Shown in pieces: positions 44,183 to 54,581 of a DNA stretch of 64,000 nt. Every line of letters starts with the position of its first letter. The stretch's first letter is position 1. The translations under genes were made by a program, and so were the position numbers. Origin of the DNA: Bradyrhizobium sp. CCBAU 53340 (GTDB lineage Bacteria; Pseudomonadota; Alphaproteobacteria; Rhizobiales; Xanthobacteraceae); NCBI RefSeq assembly GCF_015291645.1, contig NZ_CP030055.1, positions 3,658,001-3,722,000 on the forward strand, in the 5' to 3' direction. Below the pieces are notes generated by a model. That model had not been told where the DNA came from, searched no databases, and was given only the letters and a program-made list of their open reading frames with translations.

Positions 44183-45407
44183 TCTTGTAAGCCTGCGCGG
44201 CCGCGATCATGCCCCACATCGCGCCCAGCATCATCCAGAAATGGCGCCAGTGGTCGGTGTCGATCACGAAGCTTTCGCCGACGGTACCGACGAAGGCCGA
44301 GAACACCGCCAGATAAGCCCGCTGCCAGGGCACGCGGATGAAGATGTGGCGGAAGCCTGTGATGACGGTGGTGAAGACCAGTGCGGGATAGCAGACGCCG
44401 GAGAGCCAGCCGCCGGACATGAAGGCGTTCAGATAGGAATTGTGGGTGTCTTCGGGAAAGAAGCGGTGGAACTGCAACGGGCCGATGCCGAACGGCAGAT
44501 CGAGTGCCATCTCCGCACCCAGGATATGCCGGCCGAACCGGCCAAAGCGGCCTTCGTCATAGCTCTGGTCGAAGCTCGCGCGCTGCTTGAACATCTCGGC
44601 GATGGAATCGAACGACAGCAGCACCGCGATCAGTGCGAGGCCGAGCACCACCGCGACGATGGCCATGACGATAATGCGCGAGCGCTGCGCATTGGTGCGG
44701 CTGGTCAGCACCATCAGCGCCAGCATGAAGGCGGCGGTCAGCACCAGTCCGCCCCATGCGGCGCGGGAGAAGGCGAGCAGGATCGCCAGCGACATGATGC
44801 CGAAGGCGATGACGTTGCGGAAGGCCTTAGCCTGCTTGTCCGAGACCACGCTCTGGAGCGCAAACAGCGCCGGCAGGATCAGGAACGCACCGAGCACGTT
44901 CGGATCCTTGAACGTGCCGCGCGCCCGTCCGTATAGCGTGAGAAGGTCGTCTCCGCCCGGCACCAGGTGGAAGTAGCCTGCGACTGCCGACAGCGAGGCG
45001 ACCATCGCTCCGACCACCAGGCCACGGCGGAGCATATCGAGCCGAGCCGCCGTGTCCTCGGACGTGACCATGGCGAAGAACACCACCGTGACCGCCATGT
45101 ACCAGGAGGTCGCGATCCAACTCGCCACCTCGGACTGGTCGTATAGCGGGATCGCGCCGATGGTGTAGCCGACATTGAGCAGGACCAGGGCCAGCACCAG
45201 TGGCATCAGCACGAGGCGCAAGCGCAGACCGGTGGCGAAGAAAGCGACGGTGGCGAGCAGCGTCGCAACCTCGTAGGGGCTCGGCTCGATGAAGACGATC
45301 GCGCCTGACGCGCCGACCAGCCACACCAGCGCGCGCTGAAGGGCCAGCACGCCGGGCGCGGCCGGTGCGGCTATTTTCATTCCACCGGCTGTCGCCGCAT
45401 AGGCCAT
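44151..45407 (-). CDS. O-antigen ligase / polymerase-like membrane protein
   Basis: A 418-aa protein with 10 to 12 membrane segments and the WaaL/Wzy pattern: a large periplasmic loop (GRARGTFKDPNVLGAFL near residue 165; SRAAWGG near 217) and HNSYLNAFMSGGWL near 325, matching the conserved His-containing loop. It would transfer or polymerise glycan on a lipid carrier at the periplasmic side. The exopolysaccharide genes follow. Polymerase or ligase cannot be told from sequence. Confidence 0.82.
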   Translation of the reverse strand: MAYAATAGGMKIAAPAAPGVLALQRALVWLVGASGAIVFIEPSPYEVATLLATVAFFATGLRLRLVLMPLVLALVLLNVGYTIGAIPLYDQSEVASWIATSWYMAVTVVFFAMVTSEDTAARLDMLRRGLVVGAMVASLSAVAGYFHLVPGGDDLLTLYGRARGTFKDPNVLGAFLILPALFALQSVVSDKQAKAFRNVIAFGIMSLAILLAFSRAAWGGLVLTAAFMLALMVLTSRTNAQRSRIIVMAIVAVVLGLALIAVLLSFDSIAEMFKQRASFDQSYDEGRFGRFGRHILGAEMALDLPFGIGPLQFHRFFPEDTHNSYLNAFMSGGWLSGVCYPALVFTTVITGFRHIFIRVPWQRAYLAVFSAFVGTVGESFVIDTDHWRHFWMMLGAMWGMIAAAQAYKITSGEDASSA

Positions 45408-45450
45408 CAGACGCTCATACGCTTACGCAACTCTACGCCACAAACATTGC

Positions 45451-45557
45451 CGTCATCGCCCGGCTCGGCCGGGCGATCCAATATTCAGCGGCGCCCATTG
45501 GAGAAAACAAGCTGGCGCTGCGGAGTACTGGATGCCCCGCCTTCGCGGGGCATGACG
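45451..45557. repeat. Dispersed palindromic intergenic repeat, copy B
   Basis: An inverted copy of the element between nusB and thiL: CATCGCCCGG..CCGGGCGAT, a variable middle, then GGATGCCCCGC..GCGGGGCATGAC. It lies between the ligase-like gene and the sugar transferase stop and may cap both transcripts. Confidence 0.7.
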
Positions 45558-45562
45558 GAAAC

Positions 45563-47131
45563 TCAATACGCGTTCTCGTTCTTGGTCAGCAGCGAGAGCG
45601 GCGTCTTCAGGAGAATGACAAGGTCGAACAGCACCGACCAGTTCTCGATGTAATAGAGGTCGAACTCGACGCGCTTCTGGATCTTCTCCTGATTGTCGAT
45701 CTCGCCGCGCCAGCCGTTGATCTGGGCCCAGCCGGTGATGCCGGGCTTGACCCGGTGGCGGGCGAAATAACCGTCGACGGCCTCGTCGAACAGCCGGCTC
45801 TGGAGCTTGCCCTGAACCGCGTGCGGCCGCGGGCCGACCAGCGAGAGATTGCCTGAAAACACCACGTTGAAGAGCTGCGGCAGCTCGTCGAGGCTGGTCT
45901 TGCGGATGAAGCGGCCGACGCGGGTGACACGCGGATCGTTCTTGGTCACGACCTTCGAAGCCGTCGGGTCGGCCTGGTGGTGATACATCGAGCGGAACTT
46001 GTAGACGTCGATACGCTCGTTGTTGAAGCCGAACCGTTTCTGGCGGAACAGGACGGGGCCGGGGCTGTCGAGCTTCACCGCCAGCGCCACCAGCGCCATC
46101 ACGGGAAGGGCCGCGAGCAGTGCGAGGGTGCCGACGACGCGGTCGAACAGCCATTTCATCACCAGATCCCAGTCGGTGATCGGCGCCTCGAACACGTCGA
46201 GGGTCGGCACCTCGCCGAGATAGGAATAGGAGCGGGGGCGGAAGCGCAGCTTGTTGGTGTGGGCGGAGAGGCGGATGTCGACCGGCAGCACCCAGAGCTT
46301 CTTCAGCATCTCCAGGATGCGCGCCTCCGCCGAGATCGGCAGCGCGAACAGCACGAGATCGACTCGGGTACGGCGGGCGAATTCGACGATGTCGTCGACC
46401 TTGCCGAGCTTGCGCGCGCCTGCGCAGGTGTCGAGCGCGCGGCTGTCGTTGCGGTCGTCGAACACGCCGAGCACGTGGATGTCGGAATCTTCCTGTGCCT
46501 TCAGTGCCTCGACCAGCTGCTCGCCGTTGCTGTCGGAGCCGACGATGATGGTGCGGCGGTCGAGCCGGCCCTGGCGTGCCCAGCTGCGCACCAGCGAGCG
46601 CAGAACGAGGCGCTCGACGACCAGAGCCGCGAGGCCGAGGACATAGAAGGCGGCGAGCCACAGCCGCGATATTTCGCTGCCGAACTTGGCGAAGAAGGAG
46701 ATGCCGATGAAAAGCAGGAAGACGAACGACCAGGACGAGATCATCCGCGTCATCTGCCGGAGCTGCCCGCGGAACAACTGCACCTGATAGATGTCGGCGG
46801 CCTGGAAGCAGATCACGGCGGCGATCGCGACGGCGACGATCTCTGCGGGGTAGACCCAGCTGAAGCCGACCAGCGGCATGACGTAGCCGACATAAACGGC
46901 GATGCCGACCACGCTCAGCAGCACGAAATCGATGACGCGCGCGAAGCCGGCGATCACGATCGGCGAATAGGCGCGTGCGACCCTCTGGTTGACGACCTCG
47001 AGTGCAGCCGGGGTGAGGCGGCGACGGCGTTCGACGAAAGCTGTCTCAGCAGGCTTGGCCGCGGCGCTGGTCGCGACATCGAGCATCGAGCGTGCGTTGA
47101 GCGGTTCCACGAGCGTCCACGTCCATTTCAA
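45563..47131 (-). CDS. Polyprenyl-phosphate glycosyl-1-phosphate transferase (WcaJ type)
   Basis: A 522-aa initiating enzyme for exopolysaccharide. Four N-terminal membrane segments and a middle CoA-binding-like domain ([16 protein letters not shown]) precede the C-terminal transferase: [68 protein letters not shown]. It moves glucose-1-phosphate (or a similar sugar) from UDP-sugar to undecaprenyl phosphate in the inner membrane. An alternative ATG lies 15 codons in. It is followed by the glycosyltransferase gene in the same direction. Confidence 0.92.
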   Translation of the reverse strand: MKWTWTLVEPLNARSMLDVATSAAAKPAETAFVERRRRLTPAALEVVNQRVARAYSPIVIAGFARVIDFVLLSVVGIAVYVGYVMPLVGFSWVYPAEIVAVAIAAVICFQAADIYQVQLFRGQLRQMTRMISSWSFVFLLFIGISFFAKFGSEISRLWLAAFYVLGLAALVVERLVLRSLVRSWARQGRLDRRTIIVGSDSNGEQLVEALKAQEDSDIHVLGVFDDRNDSRALDTCAGARKLGKVDDIVEFARRTRVDLVLFALPISAEARILEMLKKLWVLPVDIRLSAHTNKLRFRPRSYSYLGEVPTLDVFEAPITDWDLVMKWLFDRVVGTLALLAALPVMALVALAVKLDSPGPVLFRQKRFGFNNERIDVYKFRSMYHHQADPTASKVVTKNDPRVTRVGRFIRKTSLDELPQLFNVVFSGNLSLVGPRPHAVQGKLQSRLFDEAVDGYFARHRVKPGITGWAQINGWRGEIDNQEKIQKRVEFDLYYIENWSVLFDLVILLKTPLSLLTKNENAY

Positions 47132-47227
47132 AGACCCGCGGGCACGCCTTTGCGCCCCGAGGGCATCCCCCTGGGACGTCGATTATCGGATAAATCGGAA
47201 GATTCTCTAAAGCTGGCTTAAGGATGG

Positions 47228-48361
47228 TTAATGATTGGCAAATGCGTCGCGATAGCCCGCGAGCACGCCATCAACCATCGCCTGCTGGGAGAAGTGCGCC
47301 GAAATGCGCTCGCGCAAGGCCGATGCGCGCTGCGCGGTCGCCTGCGTATCCTCAAGCGCGGCCGCGATCGCCTCGGCCATGGCGTCGGCGTTGCTCGCCG
47401 CGAACAGGGCAGGGCTATCGCTGCCGAAAATCTCGGGAATACCGCCGACGCGCGCGGCGATCATGGGAACGCCGGCCGCCCCCGCCTCGATCACGACGTA
47501 GGGCATGGAATCGCCGCGCGAGGGAACGACCAGCAGCCGCCCCTTGGAGAAGCCGTAGCGCGCCTTGACATGCCCGATGAAACGAATCGCGTTCGCGAGG
47601 CCAAGCCGTTCGACCTGCGCCTTCAGTACCGCCGTTTCCTCGCCATCGCCGCCCAGCGTCAACGTCACCTTCTTGCCGCGCTCGTGCAGCCGCGCCACGG
47701 CATCGACCAGCAGATCGGCGCCCTTGATATGGCGGAACTCGCCGACATAGGCGAGGTCGGTGGCATCGTCGGCAACCGCGACGGGCTCAAATTCGTCCGG
47801 CGTTACACCATTGAAGACGCAGTGCACCACGCCCTTGGGCTTGCCGACGATGCGCTGATAGGTATCGCGGGCGAACGCGCTCTCGAACAGGAACAGATCC
47901 GTCGAATCCGTCAGCGCCCGCTCGAGCCGTGCGTAGAATTCGCCCTTGAAGGTGTTGAGGGGGTAATGCAGCGAGCCGCCATGCGGGGTGTAGATCCGGA
48001 TGGTATCGTCCGAACGCCGCCGCATGCGAACGAAGGCGCCGGCCTTGGCGCCATGTCCGTGCATGACGTCGGGCTTGAGCGCAGCGATCAGGCGGCCCAT
48101 CCGCAGCCAGACGAGAAAATCGTCTGGTGAGGGTTCGCGACGGATCGCGAGCCGGTGCACGCCGAGCTTCAGCCGCGGCGCAAGCTCGGCCAGCGCCTTC
48201 TCGGCGCGCTCGCCGCCGGTGAGGCTGTCGGCGAGAATCCCGACTTGATGACCGCGATCGATCTGGCCGTTGGCGAGGTCGAGGATGTGCCGGAAAATAC
48301 CACCGACGGGCGCGCGCACGGCGTGCAGGATGCGGAGCGACTGGTCAGGAGAGGGGGGCAT
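47228..48361 (-). CDS. Glycosyltransferase family 4 protein
   Basis: A 377-aa GT-B enzyme: N-terminal LRILHAVRAPVGGIFRHILDL with the GG loop, MHGHGAKAGAFVRMRR in the acceptor domain, and the donor site VPSRGDSMPYVVIEAGAAGVPMIA with the E-x7-E pattern. It adds a sugar from a nucleotide donor in the cytosol. I placed the start at the ATG of MPPSPDQS; the region upstream is intergenic by composition. Divergent from the Wzz gene. Confidence 0.88.
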   Translation of the reverse strand: MPPSPDQSLRILHAVRAPVGGIFRHILDLANGQIDRGHQVGILADSLTGGERAEKALAELAPRLKLGVHRLAIRREPSPDDFLVWLRMGRLIAALKPDVMHGHGAKAGAFVRMRRRSDDTIRIYTPHGGSLHYPLNTFKGEFYARLERALTDSTDLFLFESAFARDTYQRIVGKPKGVVHCVFNGVTPDEFEPVAVADDATDLAYVGEFRHIKGADLLVDAVARLHERGKKVTLTLGGDGEETAVLKAQVERLGLANAIRFIGHVKARYGFSKGRLLVVPSRGDSMPYVVIEAGAAGVPMIAARVGGIPEIFGSDSPALFAASNADAMAEAIAAALEDTQATAQRASALRERISAHFSQQAMVDGVLAGYRDAFANH

Positions 48362-48562
48362 GATCAAAACCAGCGCTCGACGGCGAATGCCGAACAATCT
48401 TCGAAAATATCGAGACGGATTAAGGACCCTCGTGGTTAACAAACGGTGACGACATCCTCGGGTGCGCATGCGATTGGCCGCGATTAACCCAGCGGCAACC
48501 ATAATGGAGTGTAATCGCGGCGATTGAAGTAGGTTAGTGGCGTCGCCCTGCGGGAGTGTTCG

Positions 48563-50797
48563 ATGCGTTTAGCGTTCTGGCGTGCCGGCAAGGACAAGGC
48601 CGTCATCGAGCGGGCCGTTTCGAAGGCCAGGGTTGAGGCCAAGCCCGAAGCCACGCCTCGCGTTGAAGCTGGACCCGTAGCGGTTGTCGCAAAGCAGGCG
48701 CCGGCCGAATCCGGTGACATCGATCTGCACGCGCTCGGTGGCGCCCTCGCGCGCAAGCGCGCCTGGATCATCGTGCCGACGGTGCTGGCGCTCGTCGCAT
48801 CCGTCGCTGTCGTCAATGTCATTACGCCGCGCTACAAGTCCGAAGCGCGCATCCTGATCGATGGTCGCGAGAACGTCTTCCTGCGGCCGAACAGCGATCG
48901 CACCGAGGAACGGCAGGCACTGGACGCCGAGGCCGTCACCAGCCAAGTGCAGCTCGTGCTGTCGCGCGACCTCGCGCGCGAGATCATCAAGAAGAACAAG
49001 CTTGCCGAGCGCCCCGAATTCGATCCGGTGCTGCAGGGCGTTTCGCCGCTGAAATCACTCGCCGCGCTGGTCGGCATCGGCCGCGATCCGTTCTCGATGA
49101 CGCCTGAAGAGCGCGTCCTCGACGCCTATTACGATCGCCTTCAGGCCTATGCCGTCGACAAGTCGCGCGTCATCGTCGTCGAATTCCAGTCCGCTGATCC
49201 CGAGCTTGCCGCGCGCGTCGCCAATTCGATCGCGGACGGCTATCTCGTGCTCCAGCAGGATGCGCGCCAGGAGCAGGCCAAGAACGCAAGCCAGTGGTAC
49301 GCCGGCAGGATCGACGAATTGCGGCGGAACGTTTCGGAGGCCGAAGCGAAGGCCGAAGATTTCCGCTCCAAGTCGTCGCTGTTCGTCGGCACCAACAACA
49401 CCACGCTGTCGAACCAGCAGATGGGCGAGGTTAACACACAGCTCAACAATGCGCGTGCGCTCAAGGCCGACGCCGAAGCCAAGTCGCGCCTGATCCGCGA
49501 GATGCTCAAGAGCGGCAAGCCGATCGAGGCCTCGGAAGTCCTGAACTCGGAATCGCTGCGCACGCCGTCCCAGCAGCGGGTGGCGCTGCGGGCCCAACTG
49601 GCCGAGCAATCGTCGACCTTGCTTGGCAATCATCCGCGCATCAAGGAATTGAAGGCGCAGCTGGCCGACCTCGACAACCAGATCCGGGACGAGGCGGCCA
49701 AGATCGCCCGCTCGCTCGAAAACGATGCGCGCGTCGCTGGCGAGCGTGTCCAGGAATTGTCGGCGAGCCTCGAGCAGCTCAAGAAGCAGGCGACCTCGAC
49801 CAACGGTCAGGATGTGCAACTCCGCGCCCTCGAGCGCGAAGCCAAGGCGCAGCGCGACCTGCTGGAGACCTATCTCGCCAAATATCGCGAGGCCAACACC
49901 CGCGAGACCATCGACACCGCGCCGACCGATGGCCGCATCATCTCGCGCGCCATCGTCTCCAACACGCCGGCCTATCCGAAGAAGCTGCCGATCGTGCTGA
50001 TCGCAACGCTGGCGATGCTGCTGCTCTCGTCCGGTCTCGTCGTCACCGGCGAGCTGCTGCGCCAGACTGCACCGCGGGCCGTTGCCACGTTGACGCAGCC
50101 TATGGTTCGCAAGGAGCCGGTCGTCGAGGCGGTCGAGGTGGAGCCGGTGCCGCTCCAGCCGGAGATGGAGATGACGACGAATGCCGATGCCAGCGAATTC
50201 GTCGAGATCGGGCAGCTGGTCGAAAGCCTGAAGGCCGCAGGTTCGGCCGCGAAGAAGGTCACGGTGCTCGGCACCGCACCGGGCGATGCCATCACGCTGT
50301 CGGCCCTGACGCTCGCCCGGCACCTTGCTCGCGACGCGCGCGTCGTCGTGGTTGATCTTGCCGCATCCTCGCCGACGATTGCCGCTGTGTCCGTCGATCC
50401 GACGGCGCCTGGTCTTGCCGAGCTGATGCAGGGACAGGCTTCGTTTGCGCAGGTCATCACGCGCGACAAGCTCTCGCCGCTGCACCTGGTCATGGCCGGT
50501 CGCCCGGGCTTCGACCGCAGCCTGCTCCAATCGCCGCGGGTGTCGCTCGCGATCGACGCTCTGTTGCGCGCTTATGATCACGTGCTGATCGACGCCGGCA
50601 GCGCATCCGATCTGCCGGCCGAACTGCTGACGGCGAATGCCCGCGCCGTCGTGGTGCCGGACGCATCGATGGAGGCGGACGCACGCACCCTGATGTGCGA
50701 GCAGCTCAAGGCCGTTGGCTTCAGCGAGGTGACGATGCTGAGCCGGCCCGTGCAGCCGTCGGATGCCGGCGAAACGCCGCGCGTGGTGGCGGCGTAA
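48563..50797 (+). CDS. Polysaccharide co-polymerase (Wzz/GumC) with degenerate BY-kinase domain
   Basis: A 744-aa protein. Two membrane helices (WIIVPTVLALVASVAVV near 75 and LPIVLIATLAMLLLSSG near 480) enclose the long periplasmic coiled-coil of a chain-length determinant, with the Wzz proline motif NTPAYPKKLP before the second helix. The cytosolic C terminus has a BY-kinase-like fold, but the Walker A is GTAPGDAIT (residues 570-578), without the Lys; A' (VVVVDLAASSP, 594-604) and B (HVLIDAGS, 673-680) remain and no Tyr cluster exists. So it probably has no kinase activity and acts in chain-length control and export. Confidence 0.88.
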   Translation: MRLAFWRAGKDKAVIERAVSKARVEAKPEATPRVEAGPVAVVAKQAPAESGDIDLHALGGALARKRAWIIVPTVLALVASVAVVNVITPRYKSEARILIDGRENVFLRPNSDRTEERQALDAEAVTSQVQLVLSRDLAREIIKKNKLAERPEFDPVLQGVSPLKSLAALVGIGRDPFSMTPEERVLDAYYDRLQAYAVDKSRVIVVEFQSADPELAARVANSIADGYLVLQQDARQEQAKNASQWYAGRIDELRRNVSEAEAKAEDFRSKSSLFVGTNNTTLSNQQMGEVNTQLNNARALKADAEAKSRLIREMLKSGKPIEASEVLNSESLRTPSQQRVALRAQLAEQSSTLLGNHPRIKELKAQLADLDNQIRDEAAKIARSLENDARVAGERVQELSASLEQLKKQATSTNGQDVQLRALEREAKAQRDLLETYLAKYREANTRETIDTAPTDGRIISRAIVSNTPAYPKKLPIVLIATLAMLLLSSGLVVTGELLRQTAPRAVATLTQPMVRKEPVVEAVEVEPVPLQPEMEMTTNADASEFVEIGQLVESLKAAGSAAKKVTVLGTAPGDAITLSALTLARHLARDARVVVVDLAASSPTIAAVSVDPTAPGLAELMQGQASFAQVITRDKLSPLHLVMAGRPGFDRSLLQSPRVSLAIDALLRAYDHVLIDAGSASDLPAELLTANARAVVVPDASMEADARTLMCEQLKAVGFSEVTMLSRPVQPSDAGETPRVVAA

Positions 50798-50818
50798 GGA
50801 GAGGGCGCGCTTCGGCGC

Positions 50819-52000
50819 CTACCCGAACGCTTGCCGCACTCTGCGGGCCAGGTCGAGCAGCATCTGGTTCTGCTTCACCAGGCGCTTGCCATGGTTGAAC
50901 GAGGACATCGCCATCGCCGCCAACCTGCCGCGCGAGGTCAGCGGCACGAAGCTGTCGAAGATGTCCTCGTCACCCCTGCAGAACATGCGCTTGTAATCGT
51001 CGGTGCCGATGCCGAGGTCGAGTGAGCGGTAGCCGCGCTCGGCGTAGCGGTCGATGATGTAGCGCATCAGGATCAGACCCGGACTGTAGCGGGCGTGCTC
51101 CGACATCGTGTAGGTGTTGAACATCATCGAGTAGCGCTGGCCGTCGGCGACGCCGGCGAAGACCGCGATCACCTCGTCGTCGCATTCGAGCGCATGGATG
51201 TCGATGACGCGGCCTTCGCCGCGCGGTGACAGACAGGCGTCGCGGATGAATTGTTCGACGCCCGGCTCGGCAAAGACGTTCGGCAGCTTCTGCTCGGCCA
51301 TCCGCACCGGTTTGACACGGAAGAACCAGTCGAGCAGACGGGTGACGTCCGCGTCGGTCGTGGCCAGGTGATAACGATAGCCGGCCAGCCCGTGCAGCTT
51401 CTTTTCCTTGCTCTTCAGCCGGCGGCGAAGGGAATTGCTGATCCGGGAGGCGGGTGGCCCACCCGGCTCCATCTCCAGCAGAGGGCAGCCGTTGATGGCG
51501 CTTTGCTGCGGCAGCAGCGCGAACGGGTTCTGCTGACCGTGCCAGTGCCTGGGCTGCTGCGTCAGCGCGAGAACGTCGACCTGCTCGCGTAGCGGGGCAA
51601 ACAGCATGTCGATATCTGCGGCGCGCGCTTGGGCGGCGAACTCGGCGCTCCACAGTCCCATGTTGAAGGTCGTATGCTTGCCGCCCATGAAGCAGGCTGT
51701 GCGTACGCCGTGACCTTGGCGTAGCGCAAGCGGCAGCACGGCAAGCAGCCTGTGCTCGGCATCGCGCGCGATCACGATGAAGGGGCGGGCGCCCTCGCGT
51801 TCCCCGACTGATCGTTGCCAGGAGCCCAGCAGGTCGAACCGCTGATAGGGCGTGAACAGGTGTCCGGGCTCCTCGAGAGCGCGCCAGACCGGCTCGGCCT
51901 CGGCAAGGTCGCCGACGACATCGACATGCGCGATATGGCTCGCTCGAGGCCGCGCTGGCGATTCTGCCGTCCGGCTTTGTATCGCCGCAGCCATGGTCAT
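50819..52000 (-). CDS. FemAB-like GNAT acyltransferase
   Basis: A 393-aa protein of the FemAB/BioF2-like double-GNAT family: WRALEEPGHLFTPYQRFDL near the start, MGGKHTTFNMGLW and then LKSKEKKLHGLAGYRYHL, and the C-terminal SMMFNTYTMSEHARYSPGLILM and YRSLDLGIGTDDYK. Such proteins transfer an acyl or amino-acyl group, here probably on exopolysaccharide sugars, because they regularly sit in EPS clusters with deacetylase-like genes. I chose the ATG of MTMAAAIQS. Confidence 0.82.
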   Translation of the reverse strand: MTMAAAIQSRTAESPARPRASHIAHVDVVGDLAEAEPVWRALEEPGHLFTPYQRFDLLGSWQRSVGEREGARPFIVIARDAEHRLLAVLPLALRQGHGVRTACFMGGKHTTFNMGLWSAEFAAQARAADIDMLFAPLREQVDVLALTQQPRHWHGQQNPFALLPQQSAINGCPLLEMEPGGPPASRISNSLRRRLKSKEKKLHGLAGYRYHLATTDADVTRLLDWFFRVKPVRMAEQKLPNVFAEPGVEQFIRDACLSPRGEGRVIDIHALECDDEVIAVFAGVADGQRYSMMFNTYTMSEHARYSPGLILMRYIIDRYAERGYRSLDLGIGTDDYKRMFCRGDEDIFDSFVPLTSRGRLAAMAMSSFNHGKRLVKQNQMLLDLARRVRQAFG

Positions 52001-52129
52001 CCGCGAAACCTGTCGAGAAAGCAAGAAATACGTATTTCGGCCAGTGGCCGACCTTTGCAAAGAAATGTCAACAAAGGGTAATGACAGTGGCTGAGGGATC
52101 AGGCCGCCAGCGAACCCGAAGGTGGGATA

Positions 52130-53173
52130 TTGGCACCCGACAACAGATGGCTGGAGCGGTTGCGGCTCGAACTGACCTGGTTGACCGGCCAGCCCTTGCT
52201 GCGCAGCCGTGGTGCAGGCGCCATCCTGCGCTTCGAGCGCGTGCGGCCGCGACGAGGCGGCGCGTTTCAACCGCTGCGCCGGAACGAAATCACGCCGCAA
52301 TTTCTCGATCGTGCCATTCGCGCGCTGAAGCGTTGGAATTATGATTTTCTCGGCATGGACGAGGTCTGCCGCCGCGCGGTGACGCTGCCCGAGAAGCGTC
52401 GCTTCGTGGCGCTGACCTTCGATGGTGCGAGCAAGGATCTGATCAGCTTTGCCTATCCGGTGCTGGCGCGGCACGCCGTGCCGTTCACGCTCTACGTTCC
52501 CACCGCCTTTCCCGACGGCGTCGGTGAGGCATGGTGGCTCGGGCTCGAGCAGGTGATTGCACGCGAGAGCCGCATCAGCCTGATGATGGGAGACAAGGAG
52601 CAGCGCTTCAGCGTCACGGATAATTCCGAGAAGCAGGCGCTGTTCTCGTATCTCGAGAGCTGGCTGCGCTCGCTGCCGCCGGCGGATTTGTCGACCGCGA
52701 TCGCCGATCTCTGCACGCGTTACCGGGTCGATCTCGCCGCCCTCTCGCGCGAGGCGTCGATGGACTGGGAGGATCTGGCGAGGCTCGCCGCTGATCCGCT
52801 GGTCACGATCGGCAGCGCGACTGTGAACTATCCCAATCTCGCCAGCATGAAGGACGCGGCCGCGCTACGCGAGATGACGATGGGCAAGGCGGTCGCCGAA
52901 GCGGCCTTCGGCCGCGAGGTCGGGCACCTCGCGTTTCCGTTCGGCGATCGCGCCTCATTCCGGCGCAGCCACGTCGTGATGGCCGAGGAAGTAGGTTTCG
53001 CCAGCGCGGTCTCGACCATCTCAGGAATTGTCGATGCGGAAGGGCGCACCAATCTGCACGCGCTGCCGCGGATTGCCTGGGACGGGCGGGTGCGCTCGCT
53101 GCGCATGATGCGCGTGCTGGTGTCCGGTGTCGCCTTTGCGCCGGTGAGACCGACTGGCAGTGCTACGAGCTAG
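52130..53173 (+). CDS. Polysaccharide-deacetylase-like protein with altered active site
   Basis: A 347-aa NodB-fold protein of the EPS type (MDWEDLARLAADPLVTIGSATVNYPNL, read around residues 211-236; GHLAFPFGDRASF near 275). The metal-binding motifs are altered: TFDDG is TFDGA (residues 96-100), and the H-x3-H pair is replaced by A-T-V-N-Y (230-234). Without the second Asp and both His residues it should not bind zinc, so it is likely a non-catalytic scaffold or glycan-binding protein. Starts with TTG after AAGGTGGGA. Confidence 0.8.
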   Translation: MAPDNRWLERLRLELTWLTGQPLLRSRGAGAILRFERVRPRRGGAFQPLRRNEITPQFLDRAIRALKRWNYDFLGMDEVCRRAVTLPEKRRFVALTFDGASKDLISFAYPVLARHAVPFTLYVPTAFPDGVGEAWWLGLEQVIARESRISLMMGDKEQRFSVTDNSEKQALFSYLESWLRSLPPADLSTAIADLCTRYRVDLAALSREASMDWEDLARLAADPLVTIGSATVNYPNLASMKDAAALREMTMGKAVAEAAFGREVGHLAFPFGDRASFRRSHVVMAEEVGFASAVSTISGIVDAEGRTNLHALPRIAWDGRVRSLRMMRVLVSGVAFAPVRPTGSATS

Positions 53174-53384
53174 ATTTGGCGCGATCCGGCCGCTGCATCC
53201 AGCTCACGATCGGCATTGCCGGCAGCACCCAGCCCATGCCGACTACCACGTAGTAGATCGCCTGCCGCCAGCCGGACTCGGCGATCCACGGCATCTGCGC
53301 AGCCGCCATGCCGAGCAGGGCCCAGACGGTGGCCAGCACCAGAAGCAGGATGGCGCCGAGGAACTTGCGGGTACGGATCGTCAT
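53163..53384 (-). CDS. DUF2842 family small membrane protein
   Basis: A 73-aa protein with two membrane helices (FLGAILLLVLATVWALLGM and AIYYVVVGMGWVLPAMPIV) and a W-M-Q-R-P-D end, the typical DUF2842 form. Family function unknown; conserved in alphaproteobacteria next to ctaA, as here. Its stop overlaps the convergent deacetylase-like gene by a few bases. Confidence 0.85.
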   Translation of the reverse strand: MTIRTRKFLGAILLLVLATVWALLGMAAAQMPWIAESGWRQAIYYVVVGMGWVLPAMPIVSWMQRPDRAKSSS

Positions 53385-53493
53385 GGCGGGGGCTTGCGGC
53401 TTTCGCGTAACTTGCGCTGCAGGAGCGGGGGACTATAAGGGGCACGCAGTCTGGTTCAAGTAGCTTGGATACAAGGCTTGGTTCGCCCCTGAA

Positions 53494-54576
53494 ATGACGA
53501 CGAATTTCGCCCCGATCAACCCGCATCGCGCCGTGCGCTGGTGGCTGATTTCCGTGGCCGCCCTGATCGCTCTGATGGTGCTGGTCGGCGGCGCGACGCG
53601 CCTGACGGAATCCGGCCTTTCGATCGTCGAATGGAAGCCGGTCACCGGCAGCGTGCCCCCGTTGTCGGAGGCGCAGTGGACCGACGCCTTCGAGGCCTAC
53701 AAGAAGATTCCGCAATATCGCGAACTCAATGCCGGGATGAGCCTGTCCGAGTTCAAGCAGATCTTCTGGTGGGAGTGGAGCCACCGGCTGCTCGGCCGTT
53801 TCATCGGCGTCGCCTATCTGCTGCCGTTCCTGTTTTTCCTGTGGCGCGGTGGTCTGGCGGGCGATTTGAAGCGGCGGCTTTGGCTGTTGTTCGCGCTTGG
53901 AGGCCTCCAGGGTGCGGTCGGCTGGTGGATGGTGGCCTCAGGGCTGTCCGAGCGGGTCGAAGTGTCGCAATATCGGCTCGCGACGCATCTGGTTCTGGCG
54001 CTGCTGATCTTTGCCGGCATCGTCTGGACGGTGCGCAGGCTCGCCGATCGGCCGCAGCTTGCGGTTCCCGCGCGGCTGCGGTTCACGAGCGCGGTGCTGG
54101 TGCTCGTGACCTTCATCCAGATCTATTTCGGTGCGCTGGTCGCGGGCCTGCGCGCCGGACGCGCCTACAACACCTGGCCGCAGATCGACGGCGCATTCAT
54201 TCCGTCGGCGGAGCGGCTGTGGTTCGAGACGCCGTGGTGGCGCAACATGTTCGACAATGTGCTGACGGTTCAGTTCGAGCACCGCATGACGGCTTACTTG
54301 CTGTTCACGCTGGTGGCGCTGCATGCGTTCAACGCGGTGCGCTCGCGCGCCGGCTCGGCGACCAGCGGTGCGCTCTGGCTGCTTGCGGCGGTCAGCTTGC
54401 AGGTGGTGCTCGGCATCCTCACACTGCTCAACCAGGTGCCGATTGATCTGGCGCTCTCGCACCAGGCGGTTGCGATCGCCGTTCTGACGTTGGCGGTGAT
54501 GCAGGCGGAGCGGCTGGCGGCGCGGCAAAGCGCGGAAGCACAGCCGCGCGCGGTCCCGGTGGAGCAGCCCGGCTGA
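53494..54576 (+). CDS. ctaA: Heme A synthase (COX15/CtaA)
   Basis: A 360-aa protein with eight membrane helices that oxidises the C8 methyl of heme O to give heme A for the aa3 oxidase. Heme-ligand and catalytic residues are present: [48 protein letters not shown] and [10 protein letters not shown]. It is of the long type 2 form usual in alphaproteobacteria and mitochondria. It starts with ATG after a CCCCTG-rich leader. Confidence 0.95.
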   Translation: MTTNFAPINPHRAVRWWLISVAALIALMVLVGGATRLTESGLSIVEWKPVTGSVPPLSEAQWTDAFEAYKKIPQYRELNAGMSLSEFKQIFWWEWSHRLLGRFIGVAYLLPFLFFLWRGGLAGDLKRRLWLLFALGGLQGAVGWWMVASGLSERVEVSQYRLATHLVLALLIFAGIVWTVRRLADRPQLAVPARLRFTSAVLVLVTFIQIYFGALVAGLRAGRAYNTWPQIDGAFIPSAERLWFETPWWRNMFDNVLTVQFEHRMTAYLLFTLVALHAFNAVRSRAGSATSGALWLLAAVSLQVVLGILTLLNQVPIDLALSHQAVAIAVLTLAVMQAERLAARQSAEAQPRAVPVEQPG

Positions 54577-54581
54577 CCAGA

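Noticed and set aside
45977..47221. A 414-aa plus-strand frame opposite the sugar transferase gene
   Set aside because: Antisense shadow; the transferase motifs on the other strand are complete.
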